Below, in pieces: positions 7,892-15,308 of a DNA stretch of 32,590 bases. The notes below the pieces were generated by a model. That model was given only the letters and a program-made list of their open reading frames with translations, searched no databases and was not told the DNA's origin. A program made the translations under genes and the position numbers. Each line of letters opens with the position of its first letter. Position 1 is the first letter of the stretch. The DNA is from Nocardiopsis sp. (GTDB lineage Bacteria; Actinomycetota; Actinomycetes; Streptosporangiales; Streptosporangiaceae): NCBI GenBank assembly GCA_021154785.1, contig JAJKHX010000216.1, positions 1 to 32,590 on the forward strand. Reading direction: 5' to 3'.

Positions 7892-8707
7892 ATGACAGCA
7901 GCTCGGCCGGTGGCGCTCGTGACGGGCGCGACCTCAGGAATCGGGAAGGCGGCCGCTGTGGCACTGGCCGGCGCGGGCTTCGAGGTGATGGGAACGGGCC
8001 GGGACACGGCCCGGATCACCCCTCGCGGCGGGGTGACCTACCTCGACCTCGACGTGTCCAGCGATGAGTCGGTGGCCGCCGTGGTCCAGCGGGTGACCGG
8101 GCGGTTCGGGCGGCTCGACGTGCTGGTCAACAACGCCGGCATCGGCTCGGCGGGTGCTGCCGAGGAAAACTCGGTCGCCCAGGCGCAGCGCGTCTTCGAC
8201 GTCAACGTCTTCGGCCTCATCCGCATGACCAGGGCCGTCCTGCCGCACATGCGCGCCCAGGGCAGCGGGCGCATCATCAACATGTCGTCCGTACTGGGGT
8301 TCCTCCCGGCCCCGTACGGAGCCCTCTACGCCGCCTCCAAGCATGCGGTCGAGGGCTACTCCGAGTCCGTGGACCACGAGGTCCGCGAGCACGGCGTCCG
8401 GGTGCTGCTCATCGAGCCCTCCTACACCAGCACCGGGTTCGACGCGAACGTCGTCCAGCCCGACACCCCCCTGCCGGTCTACGCGCAGCAGCGGCGCATC
8501 GCCGGCCAGGTAGTGGCGGCGGGCCTCAAGGACGGCGACGATCCCGCCACGGTCGCCAAGGCGATCGTCGCGGCGGCCACCGACCCGAAGCCGAAACTGC
8601 GGTATACCGCCGGCCCCGCCGCCGGACGCGTCAGCACGCTGCGCCGCATCATCCCCGCCCGGACCTTCGACAGGCAGATCCGCAAGCTCAACCGGCTGGC
8701 CGGCTGA
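7892..8707 (+). CDS. Short-chain dehydrogenase/reductase (SDR)
   Basis: A 271-aa classical SDR. The cofactor motif TGATSGIG is at residues 11-18, NNAG at 80-83, the catalytic Ser near 132-133 in NMSSV, and YAASK with Tyr146 and Lys150. An LDLDVSS segment (51-57) binds the adenine ring, and TGR at 35-37 suggests NADP(H) preference. The SD AGGAGG precedes the ATG. It presumably reduces a carbonyl or oxidises an alcohol induced by whatever ligand releases the divergent TetR protein. Its last 20 bp overlap the end of the convergent 48-aa gene. Confidence 0.92.
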   Translation: MTAARPVALVTGATSGIGKAAAVALAGAGFEVMGTGRDTARITPRGGVTYLDLDVSSDESVAAVVQRVTGRFGRLDVLVNNAGIGSAGAAEENSVAQAQRVFDVNVFGLIRMTRAVLPHMRAQGSGRIINMSSVLGFLPAPYGALYAASKHAVEGYSESVDHEVREHGVRVLLIEPSYTSTGFDANVVQPDTPLPVYAQQRRIAGQVVAAGLKDGDDPATVAKAIVAAATDPKPKLRYTAGPAAGRVSTLRRIIPARTFDRQIRKLNRLAG

Positions 8708-8834
8708 ACGCACTACCCGCCGGCGCCCGGACCTCCCCGATGTCGCGCCGCACCGCCGCGCCCTCGGCGGTCAGGCTGACGCTGCCGGCCGCCATCAGCG
8801 CTGCCACCAGCGCGGCGGCCAGCCCGGTGTTCAC
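8688..8834 (-). CDS. Small membrane peptide coupled to the ATP-binding protein
   Basis: This 48-codon frame begins with GTG whose last two bases form the TGA of the upstream ATP-binding gene (GTGA overlap 8834-8831). Residues 2-19 (NTGLAAALVAALMAAGSV) form a hydrophobic helix, followed by SLTAEGAAVRRDIGEVR, which has mixed charge. The start overlap, protein-like composition and short hydrophobic N-terminus argue for a real coupled gene, possibly a membrane tether or partner for the ATP-binding protein. It resembles no family I can name. Confidence 0.45.
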   Translation of the reverse strand: MNTGLAAALVAALMAAGSVSLTAEGAAVRRDIGEVRAPAGSAFSRPAG

Positions 8835-9346
8835 CGGACACCGGCCGGAGCCGACGGGGCGGGCAGGCGGCATGTCGTGCCAGCCGTCAGGGGGCAGGCG
8901 GCCAGGACGTGGTGCAGCCAGGCCCAGGCGTCGGCGGCCGGGGCGCGCAGCGGCTGGCCGAGATCGCACCACACCACCCGGGCCCCGGGCAGCCGGAAGC
9001 TGTCCCACTGGGCGGCGACGGCGTGGATGACCTGCAGGCCCCGGCCGCCTTCGGCCAGGCCAGCGTCCCCGCGCACCTGCGGTGCGGTGAGCCCGCCGCC
9101 ATCACAGACGACGATCCGCGCGCCCGCCGGCCAGAGGCAGTAGCCGATCAGCACCCGGCCGCCTTCCGGGCCGTGCATGACGGAGTTGGTGTACAGCTCG
9201 CTGACCACCAGGGCCGCCTCGTCCGGGTCGACCGGGCTGTCATGCTGGTTGATCGCGGCCCTGATCCAGTCCCGAACCGGCCTGACCTGGCCTGGATCAG
9301 CGTCCACGACCCGCCATCCGGGTCCGCGCCACCCACCGATGATCAC
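8831..9346 (-). CDS. ATP-binding protein, HATPase (anti-sigma kinase-like)
   Basis: A 171-aa single-domain GHKL ATPase of the RsbW-like group. The N-box is ELYTNSVMHG (Glu-Leu-x-x-Asn-x-x-x-His), the G1 box is VCDGGG, and the G2 box is EGGRGLQVI. GTG 9346 is chosen because AGGAGA lies 5 nt upstream; the frame extends further to ATG 9463, but those residues look non-coding and would cover the divergent promoter region. Such proteins in actinomycetes commonly sit beside DUF5753 XRE and DUF397 genes, exactly as here, and are thought to act in partner-switch or developmental regulation. The phosphorylation target is unknown. Confidence 0.85.
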   Translation of the reverse strand: MIIGGWRGPGWRVVDADPGQVRPVRDWIRAAINQHDSPVDPDEAALVVSELYTNSVMHGPEGGRVLIGYCLWPAGARIVVCDGGGLTAPQVRGDAGLAEGGRGLQVIHAVAAQWDSFRLPGARVVWCDLGQPLRAPAADAWAWLHHVLAACPLTAGTTCRLPAPSAPAGVR

Positions 9347-9412
9347 AGTTCTCTCCTGTTCCTGGCTGCTGTCCTCCCCGTGGTCCAACTGTTGCCTATA
9401 CAAATTGCAAAA

Positions 9413-9441
9413 TGTAGCTACAACCTCAGTACAAGTACTGA
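9413..9441. promoter_or_regulatory. Twin palindromes between ATP-binding and XRE genes
   Basis: A perfect 10-bp palindrome TGTAGCTACA (9413-9422) and a perfect 7-bp-arm inverted repeat TCAGTACAAGTACTGA (9426-9441) have centres 16 bp apart, in an AT-rich patch of the divergent intergenic region. They are the obvious candidate operators for the XRE regulator encoded next door. A short direct repeat TTGCGCTA x2 follows at about 9463-9478. Confidence 0.55.
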
Positions 9442-9532
9442 CGACAACGGACGAAGTAACCATTGCGCTATTGCGCTAGCGAGAGCCGTGGTGGCACGCT
9501 GACTTCAGGACCATCTGCGCGAAGGGGGACCA

Positions 9533-10399
9533 GTGGCCGGAACCCGGCAGGACGGCAGCCCGACCGTGCTGCGGATGATCCTGGCCCGGCAGCTCCAGGC
9601 GCTGCGCGAAAAGGCCGGGATGAGCTACGACCAGGCGGCCAAGGCGATCTACTCCTCCGAGTGGACGATCCGGCGGATGGAGCGCGCCGAGGGCGGCCTC
9701 AAGCCGCTGACGGTCAAGAGCCTGCTCCAGGCCTACGGCATCACCGACCCTGGGGAGATCGAGACGTTCCTGGGCCTGGCCCGCGACGCCAGCAAGCCGG
9801 GCTGGTGGCACAGCTACGACGACGTGCTCCCGTCCTGGTTCCGCATCGCGATCGGCCTGGAGGAATCGGCCTCCCTGATCCGCGCCTACGAACCGCAGGT
9901 CGTGCCCGGTCTGCTGCAGACCGGGGACTACATCCGGGCCATCACCGCGGCCAGCTTCCCGGCCGCGACAGAAGAATTCACCGAACGGGCGGTAGCGCTG
10001 CGCCTCACCCGCCAGCATCTGCTGTCGCGGCCCGAGCCGCCCGGGTACTGGATCGTGCTGGACGAGACCGTGCTACGCCGGCCGATCGGCGGCCGCAAGG
10101 TCATGCGCGCCCAGCTCGAGCATCTCGCCACGCTGACCGAACGCCCCAGCATCACCATCCAGGTCATCCCGTTCGCCGCGGGCTGGCATCCCGCCTTGTA
10201 CGGGATGTTCAACATCTTCCGGTTCCCCTCCGAGCAGCTCCCCGACATCGTCTACACCGAGGCCCTGACCGGCGCGTACTACCTGAACAAGCCCGACGAG
10301 GCGGCTCGGTACACCGAGGCGCTGGACCGCATGTGCGCCCAGGCCGCCTCCCCCGAGCACACCGTCACCATCCTGCGCGAGATCATCAAGGAGACCTGA
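9533..10399 (+). CDS. XRE-family regulator with DUF5753 domain
   Basis: A 288-aa protein starting at GTG 9533, a few nt after a GGGGG SD. The helix-turn-helix spans about residues 14-70 (LARQLQALREKAGMSYDQAA, then SSEWTIRRMERAEGGLKP). The DUF5753/Scr1-like effector domain spans about 105-285 (EESASLIRAYEPQVVPGLLQT and a C-terminal YTEALTGAYYL). It is the standard actinomycete partner of DUF397 proteins, and a DUF397 gene follows after 1 bp. The twin palindromes upstream suggest it controls itself and the divergent ATP-binding gene. The pair may function as a toxin-antitoxin-like or morphogenetic switch, as in Scr1/Scr2 of Streptomyces; that is family knowledge, not shown here. Confidence 0.92.
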   Translation: MAGTRQDGSPTVLRMILARQLQALREKAGMSYDQAAKAIYSSEWTIRRMERAEGGLKPLTVKSLLQAYGITDPGEIETFLGLARDASKPGWWHSYDDVLPSWFRIAIGLEESASLIRAYEPQVVPGLLQTGDYIRAITAASFPAATEEFTERAVALRLTRQHLLSRPEPPGYWIVLDETVLRRPIGGRKVMRAQLEHLATLTERPSITIQVIPFAAGWHPALYGMFNIFRFPSEQLPDIVYTEALTGAYYLNKPDEAARYTEALDRMCAQAASPEHTVTILREIIKET

Positions 10400-10400
10400 C

Positions 10401-10640
10401 ATGCAAGCCGAGCCCATCCGCAACGGCATGCGCGCCGCCAGCCTCGGCGACGATGGCTGGCGCAAGCCCTGGAGCGACAACGGCGGCTCCTGCCTGGAAG
10501 CCAAGAAGCTCCCCGGCGGCCGCATCGCCCTGCGCCAGTCCACCGACCCGGATGGCCCCGCCCTCATCCTCGAGCCGGACGAGATCCGCGCCTTCGTCGA
10601 AGGTGCCAAGGCTGGCCGGGCCGACGACCTGCTCACCTGA
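10401..10640 (+). CDS. DUF397 domain-containing protein
   Basis: A 79-aa protein beginning 1 bp after the XRE stop. It shows the DUF397 pattern (WRKPWSDNGGSCLEAKKLPGG, then ALRQSTDP-GPAL-L-P-E-RAF-EGAKAG). The family normally has a W-S-x-NGGxCVEVA core with one conserved Cys, present here at about residue 31. These small proteins bind or counteract their neighbouring XRE regulator (Scr2-like role). The tight spacing supports co-expression. Confidence 0.88.
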   Translation: MQAEPIRNGMRAASLGDDGWRKPWSDNGGSCLEAKKLPGGRIALRQSTDPDGPALILEPDEIRAFVEGAKAGRADDLLT

Positions 10641-10704
10641 CATCCACGGACTTCCGCGGACACTGGCCGTGTCCGGGAAAGTCCGCCGAGGAAGGCGGTG
10701 CACC

Positions 10705-12075
10705 GTGACCGAGAATTTAGGCGCCTGGCTGCGCCAAGAGCGCGAGGCCCGCAGGTGGACCAGGCTCGAGATGGCCCGCCAGCTCATCCAGGCCGGCCGG
10801 TCCAAGGGCGACACCCTGCCCGGCGCCGACAGCATGTGCCACAACATCCACCGCTGGGAACGCGGCCAGGGCGGCCTCACCGAACGCTACAAACTCCACT
10901 ACTGCGCCGTCCTGGGCATCTCGCCTGCCCAGTTCGGCGTGGCCCCAGACGCTCAGTCGAAGCCCCCCGATCCTGGCCTGCCAATCGCAAACACTGTCGC
11001 TTACCGTGGAAGCCAAGATCCCGGAACGGACGATCCCGCGGTGGAGCGAGAGGTGCTGATGGCAGCACATAAGGGAAGCGATCACGCCGAGCAGGCCGGG
11101 GAGCATGGCATCGGCGACGCTACATTCGATCAACTCCGCGCCGACCTCGTACGGCTCTCGCATCTGACAGATACGGGCGAACCATTTGCCGTGTTCCTGG
11201 ACATGCGGCGGGTGCGTGACCGGATCTACCGTCTGCTCGACCGCAGGCTGTGGCCACGTGAGCAAGCCGACCTCTACTTCATGCTCGGCTGCCTCAACGG
11301 ACTCATGGGCGTTACGGCAGAACGCCTCGGGTATCCGGATGCAGCCGAAGAACTGATCCGATCTGGCTGGGCTTACGCGATTGCAATCGATCACCGGCCG
11401 CTTCTAGCGCAGTTGCGACAGCAGCTTTCCTATGTCGCGTTCTGGCGTGGCCGGACCATGGAAAGTCGCGACCTAGCCGCTAGTGGTCTCGAGTACCTGA
11501 CACAGGGGCCCGTTGGGGCCGACCTATACCTCAAATACGCCCGGGCAGCGGCCCGGCTAGGCGACGCCGACGCAGCCCGCCAAGCCGTAACTAATGCTCA
11601 CAATGCTCGCGAGCACGAGTACAGCGACGACCTGCTGGACATCGGTGGTGAGTTCGCCATATCCCTGGCCACCCATCACGGCTTCGCCGGCGCTGCGCTC
11701 GCCGAGATCGAAGGAGGCGAGCTCCAGGCAGCCGATGAGCTGGAGCGCGCTATCAGCTTGTACAGCGCCGGACCTGGTCCCGGAGAAGAACACTGGTTCG
11801 GCGGAAAGCCGCTCGCAGGGATCGACCTGGCCGCCATCCGCCTCCGTTCCGGAGCGCTCGACGCTGCGGTTGCGGCCTTGGAGCCGGTCCTGACCCTGCT
11901 ACCCGCGCAGCGGATCACCGCGCTAGTTACCCGGCTCACCCTGGTACGTACGGAACTAGCTGCTCCTGTTTTCCAGGGATCGATGCAGGCCCGCGCACTC
12001 GACGAACGCATCGAGGAGTTCGGGCGTGAATCAATCACCGCTGGCCTGCATAGCCTTTCCGGTGGCACGGGCTGA
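10705..12075 (+). CDS. XRE-family regulator with C-terminal TPR-like domain
   Basis: A 456-aa protein from GTG 10705, preceded by GGAAGG. Residues 1-75 form an XRE helix-turn-helix of the extended type, with an inserted loop (GAWLRQEREARRWTRLEMAR, then MCHNIHRWERGQGG and YCAVLGISPAQFG). Residues about 150-445 are helical repeats with TPR character (ADLYFMLGCLNGLMGVTAER, AEELIRSGWAYAIAIDH, YLKYARAAARLGDADAARQA). This build resembles quorum or peptide-responsive regulators and is common in actinomycetes. It is 65 bp downstream of DUF397 and could share its transcript. Upstream residues in the same frame are shadows of the preceding two genes. Confidence 0.88.
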   Translation: MTENLGAWLRQEREARRWTRLEMARQLIQAGRSKGDTLPGADSMCHNIHRWERGQGGLTERYKLHYCAVLGISPAQFGVAPDAQSKPPDPGLPIANTVAYRGSQDPGTDDPAVEREVLMAAHKGSDHAEQAGEHGIGDATFDQLRADLVRLSHLTDTGEPFAVFLDMRRVRDRIYRLLDRRLWPREQADLYFMLGCLNGLMGVTAERLGYPDAAEELIRSGWAYAIAIDHRPLLAQLRQQLSYVAFWRGRTMESRDLAASGLEYLTQGPVGADLYLKYARAAARLGDADAARQAVTNAHNAREHEYSDDLLDIGGEFAISLATHHGFAGAALAEIEGGELQAADELERAISLYSAGPGPGEEHWFGGKPLAGIDLAAIRLRSGALDAAVAALEPVLTLLPAQRITALVTRLTLVRTELAAPVFQGSMQARALDERIEEFGRESITAGLHSLSGGTG

Positions 12076-12163
12076 GCGGCTTGCTCGGCGAGGTGGAGGG
12101 GGGAGCCTGGGCGGGGACGGCGGCTCGTTCGGCGTGATGATTGTCGTGGTTCCCTTTCCTCGG

Positions 12164-12961
12164 TCATGGGCTCTTGCGGGCGATGCCGCCGTAGACCCAG
12201 GCGCGGTCCAGTTCCCGCTGCCGGGGCCGCCTGTTATCCGGCCGCCACAGCGGCACCTGGACCAGCCCTGGCTCGACCAGGTCCCAGCCGTCGAAGAACG
12301 TGGCGACTTGCGCTCTGGTGCGCAAGGTCACCGGGGAGGTGGCGTGGTCGTACACGGCGGCCGCGTCGCGGGCGGCGGCCGGGCGCAGGTCGGCGGTAGC
12401 GTGCGACAGAGTCAGGTAGCTGCCCGCGGGCAGTGCGTCGCGGAAGACGGCCAGGATGCGGGCGGGGTCCTCGGCGTCCGTGATGAAGTGCATGATCGCT
12501 ACCAGCAGCAAGCCGACCGGCTGGGCGAAGTCGATCAGGGCGCGGATCTTGGGGTGGGTCAGGATGCTCTCGGGTTCGCGCAGGTCAGCCAGGATGATGC
12601 TGGTCATGCCACTGCCGGTCAGCAGCGCGTTAGCGTGCACGTGCACGATCGGGTCGTTGTCCACGTAGGCCACCCGGGCGCCGGCAGCAACCTCGTGCAC
12701 GTTCCCGGCGGCCGGGATCCCGGTGCCGACGTCAATGAACTGCCTGATCCCCGCCTCGCCGGCCAGGAACCGCACCGTCCGCTGCAGGAACGCCCGGTTG
12801 GCCCGGGCCGAGTCACGGGCCTCCGGTGCCGCCTTGAGCAGCTGGCGGACCGCCTGCCGGTCGGCGGCGTAGTTGTCCTTCCCGCCCAGCAGCGCGTCGT
12901 ATATCCGCGCCGGGTGCGGCGTGGCCGTATCGATCTCCGAGAGCGCGAATCCGGTCTCCAT
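12164..12961 (-). CDS. SAM-dependent methyltransferase, DUF574 type
   Basis: A 265-aa protein with start ATG 12961 and SD GGAAGG. It has the family's N-terminal ARIYDALLGGKDNYAADR signature (residues about 18-35), motif I IDVGTGIPAAGNVHEVA (about 75-91), the acidic SAM-ribose motif YVDNDPIVHVHA (about 98-109), and LLLVAIMHFI. The DUF574 (Methyltransf_19) family is abundant in actinomycetes; many members lie next to XRE/DUF397 genes, and physiological substrates are mostly unknown. The gene is convergent with the XRE-TPR gene (88-bp gap). Confidence 0.9.
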   Translation of the reverse strand: METGFALSEIDTATPHPARIYDALLGGKDNYAADRQAVRQLLKAAPEARDSARANRAFLQRTVRFLAGEAGIRQFIDVGTGIPAAGNVHEVAAGARVAYVDNDPIVHVHANALLTGSGMTSIILADLREPESILTHPKIRALIDFAQPVGLLLVAIMHFITDAEDPARILAVFRDALPAGSYLTLSHATADLRPAAARDAAAVYDHATSPVTLRTRAQVATFFDGWDLVEPGLVQVPLWRPDNRRPRQRELDRAWVYGGIARKSP

Positions 12962-13115
12962 CGCATCCTTCCGGCCCGTCCTGCCCCCCGCTATCGCCAT
13001 CGTGGACCGGACAACGGAACGCGGGAAGATGACGAACGCGGACACCCGCTGACAGCAGTCTGGCCAACCGGGCAGGGCCGGTGCGTTGCGGTGCGGTGCG
13101 TGGCAGGCTGGTCGC

Positions 13116-13314
13116 ATGAGCGGTCCTGATGACGACATTCCCGCCTACCGGACGGTGCGGGTGAGCGCGCCGGACGCTCCGGTGGCCGAGCTCGCGGACA
13201 TCGAGGCGTGGCCTGGGCTACCTCCACCACCACAGCGACGAAGCGCTGCTCATCCTGTGCCGTGGGGTAGGAACGTCCGGTGGAGGGTGGGAGCATCTTA
13301 TCGCTGCGAGGTGA
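13116..13314 (+). pseudogene. Frameshifted small ORF ahead of the TIM-barrel gene
   Basis: ATG 13116 opens a protein-like frame (MSGPDDDIPAYRTVRVSAPD, then PVAELADIEA). This becomes nonsense near 13208-13215 but continues sensibly in the next phase (RGLGYLHHHSDEALLILCRG, then GGGWEHLIAAR) to TGA 13312-13314. The stop lies 4 bp before the start of the next gene, the spacing of a coupled operon. A single-base change would restore an ~66-aa protein. It could be a decayed gene, a sequencing error or a programmed shift; no classic slippery heptamer is evident. Confidence 0.4.
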
Positions 13315-13318
13315 GGAT

Positions 13319-14395
13319 ATGGATCGTGCCCGGTCGTATGGTAGCGGCTCTGGTGAGCTGGGTATGGCGGACCGAGGGGTGCCGGGGCCGGCACATGGCC
13401 TGTTCCAGCGGCGCGTCGCGGGGGACGATGCGCTGCTCGAGCTAGCCGGGCTCCGGTTCGCCCAGATGGGCCTGGCCGCCGAGGTGTATGCCGGCACGCC
13501 AGACGAGCTTGAGCACGTTCTGGGGTTCGTGCCCCCTCATCCGTACCTGCCTGTGGTCCATCTGAACCGCAGCGTCAATGTGCTGGATACGTCCGGCCGC
13601 GTCGTGGTCAGGGAGTTCGCCGGCCGTTTCGCGGGCCGCATCGCCGGCCTCGTCGTCCATGACAAGAAAGAAATGGGCGAACAGACAGACCGCCTGGTTA
13701 GCGTGATGCGCCAGCTCGATGCCGAACTTAGCGAGCAGCCGGGCAGTCCGCTCGTCTTTCTCGAGTACGCCGCTGGCCTGGAGCCGGAGTGGTTCGTGGG
13801 GGTGGCGGAGCGGCTCCGCGATGCGGAATACGTCAGTTGCTGCATCGATGTCGGCCACGTCGGTATCAGGCAGGCCTCGGCCAGGTTCACGCGCAGCCAT
13901 CCGGGGGTGAGCCTGAGGGACCTTGACCCGCAAGACGGGCGGTTGCCTGATCTGGTCGCAGAAGTCCAGGACGCGGTCGAAGGCGCGGCGCGGGACGTGC
14001 TCGACGTCACCCGTGCGATCGGCTCGGTCGGCAAGCACGTGCATTTCCACCTGCACGACGGGCATCCGCTGATCCGGGGTCTCCCGGACCACTTCAGCTT
14101 CTTGACGCGGCTGCCGGTCCCGTTCAGCTACCAGGGGCGCCGGTCGCTGAGCATGATGTACGGGCCCGGCGGCCTGGCGTCTATCATCTCAGCGGCTATG
14201 CAGGCGTGCCGCCCGCACGGGGTCTCCTTCACGCTGGAGATTCACCAGGTCGAGGGCCGGCTGCCGCTGGCCGACGCCTCGCCGCTGTTTTCCCGCTGGC
14301 GCGATACCACCAACGCCGAACGGATGAATTACTGGCTCTCGGTGCTTGGTGAGAACGCGCTGCTGATATCCGAGTGCCTCACTGAGAACCAGTAG
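13319..14395 (+). CDS. Xylose-isomerase-like TIM-barrel protein (putative metal-dependent)
   Basis: A 358-aa protein. ATG 13319 is chosen for the strong GAGGTGAGG immediately upstream; a longer frame from 13280 lacks an SD. It carries strand-end motifs typical of the AP-endonuclease-2/xylose-isomerase-like barrel: VFLEYAAG (Glu), SCCIDVGHVGI (Asp and His), HVHFHLHDGHPL (His, His, Asp, His) and FTLEIHQVEG (Glu, His), matching the His/Glu/Asp metal set of the fold. It may be a sugar isomerase/epimerase-like or phosphodiesterase-like enzyme. Its 3' end overlaps the convergent beta-propeller gene by 17 bp. The product is otherwise unassigned. Confidence 0.6.
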   Translation: MDRARSYGSGSGELGMADRGVPGPAHGLFQRRVAGDDALLELAGLRFAQMGLAAEVYAGTPDELEHVLGFVPPHPYLPVVHLNRSVNVLDTSGRVVVREFAGRFAGRIAGLVVHDKKEMGEQTDRLVSVMRQLDAELSEQPGSPLVFLEYAAGLEPEWFVGVAERLRDAEYVSCCIDVGHVGIRQASARFTRSHPGVSLRDLDPQDGRLPDLVAEVQDAVEGAARDVLDVTRAIGSVGKHVHFHLHDGHPLIRGLPDHFSFLTRLPVPFSYQGRRSLSMMYGPGGLASIISAAMQACRPHGVSFTLEIHQVEGRLPLADASPLFSRWRDTTNAERMNYWLSVLGENALLISECLTENQ

Positions 14396-15296
14396 CCGGG
14401 ACGGGACCGGCGGGACCGGGGATGCGGAAGACATGGATCGACTGATCTTCTGCCCGGCACCGGCGGTCCTGCTCCGGCTTGGCCTTGTCCGAGCACATGA
14501 CCACCTGGTCAGGTGCCATCCATGACACCCCTTCGGCCGTCCCGTACGTGATGCTGCCATCAGCGTCCCGCGGGAGCGCATAGGTGACGCCTGCGCCCGT
14601 GACCTGCCAGCTGTCCGGCGCCAGGCGGCCGAGCCATAGCGCCGAGGAGACCTGAGATACCACCGCGACTCGGTCGCCGGTCACCGCGATGCCGCTGTAG
14701 TCCTCGAACAGCACGGTCTCGGGCAGCCGGATCTTGCCGACCCTTTGCCAGTTACGGCGGTCACGCCGGAACACCTGGATCCGCCCGCCGCCGGGGACGC
14801 GGCCTGCCGCGCCTCCCTTGCCCCGGTTGCCTTCGCACAGCCCGAGCAGGTAGGTCTGCCCGTCGCGGTGCACGCACGTCAGGCCTTCCAGGCCCTTGTT
14901 CGGCCGGTCAAGCGGGAAGTCCAGCCAGGAGCGGCCGATGTAGCGGAAGCCGGCGTCGTATTCCTGCACGGCCGGCATGTACGTGGCGCGGCCGCGGCGC
15001 AGCGATTCGATCAGCACGTAGAAGCGGCCAGACCGCGCGTCGTACGCGATGTCCTCGAAGCCGCAGCGGTGACCTCTCTCCTGCATGATCATGTAATTGC
15101 TGCTGGCCTCGCGGGCTAGCCCGGGCCCGATGCAGGCGATGTGCGGCAAGTTATCGAAGATGACGTAGAACAGCCCGTCCTTGGCGAGCACGCCGCTGGC
15201 TTCCAGCCTCGGGTCGAGCGAGCCCGGCAGGAGGTCGAGAATCTTCGCTTCCCGCACCAGCTCGAGCTGCGGCATCGCTACGCGCGTAGCCACCAT
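14379..15296 (-). CDS. Phytase-esterase-like beta-propeller protein
   Basis: A 305-aa protein with repeated blade motifs: SGVLAKDGLFYVIFDN, GFEDIAYDARSGRFYVLIES, KGLEGLTCVHRDGQTYLLGL, YSGIAVTGDRVAVVSQVSSA and GTAEGVSWMAPDQVVMCSDK. The regular E-D/E-G plus strand pattern and the acidic loop residues match the esterase-like phytase propellers (PF13449-type) and SdiA-regulated-like folds. There is no signal peptide, so it is probably cytoplasmic. The SD GAGGAGG begins at the TGA of the upstream CotH-like gene (TGAGGAGG), so the two are translationally coupled. A phosphate-ester or phosphoprotein substrate is suggested by the pairing, not shown. Confidence 0.65.
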   Translation of the reverse strand: MVATRVAMPQLELVREAKILDLLPGSLDPRLEASGVLAKDGLFYVIFDNLPHIACIGPGLAREASSNYMIMQERGHRCGFEDIAYDARSGRFYVLIESLRRGRATYMPAVQEYDAGFRYIGRSWLDFPLDRPNKGLEGLTCVHRDGQTYLLGLCEGNRGKGGAAGRVPGGGRIQVFRRDRRNWQRVGKIRLPETVLFEDYSGIAVTGDRVAVVSQVSSALWLGRLAPDSWQVTGAGVTYALPRDADGSITYGTAEGVSWMAPDQVVMCSDKAKPEQDRRCRAEDQSIHVFRIPGPAGPVPATGSQ

Positions 15297-15308
15297 GGCG
15301 GCGCCTCC

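Noticed and set aside
12026-13129. A 367-aa plus-strand frame across the methyltransferase gene
   Set aside because: Gly/Arg/Val-rich with no motif, antisense to the DUF574 methyltransferase, which has a good SD and conserved SAM motifs.
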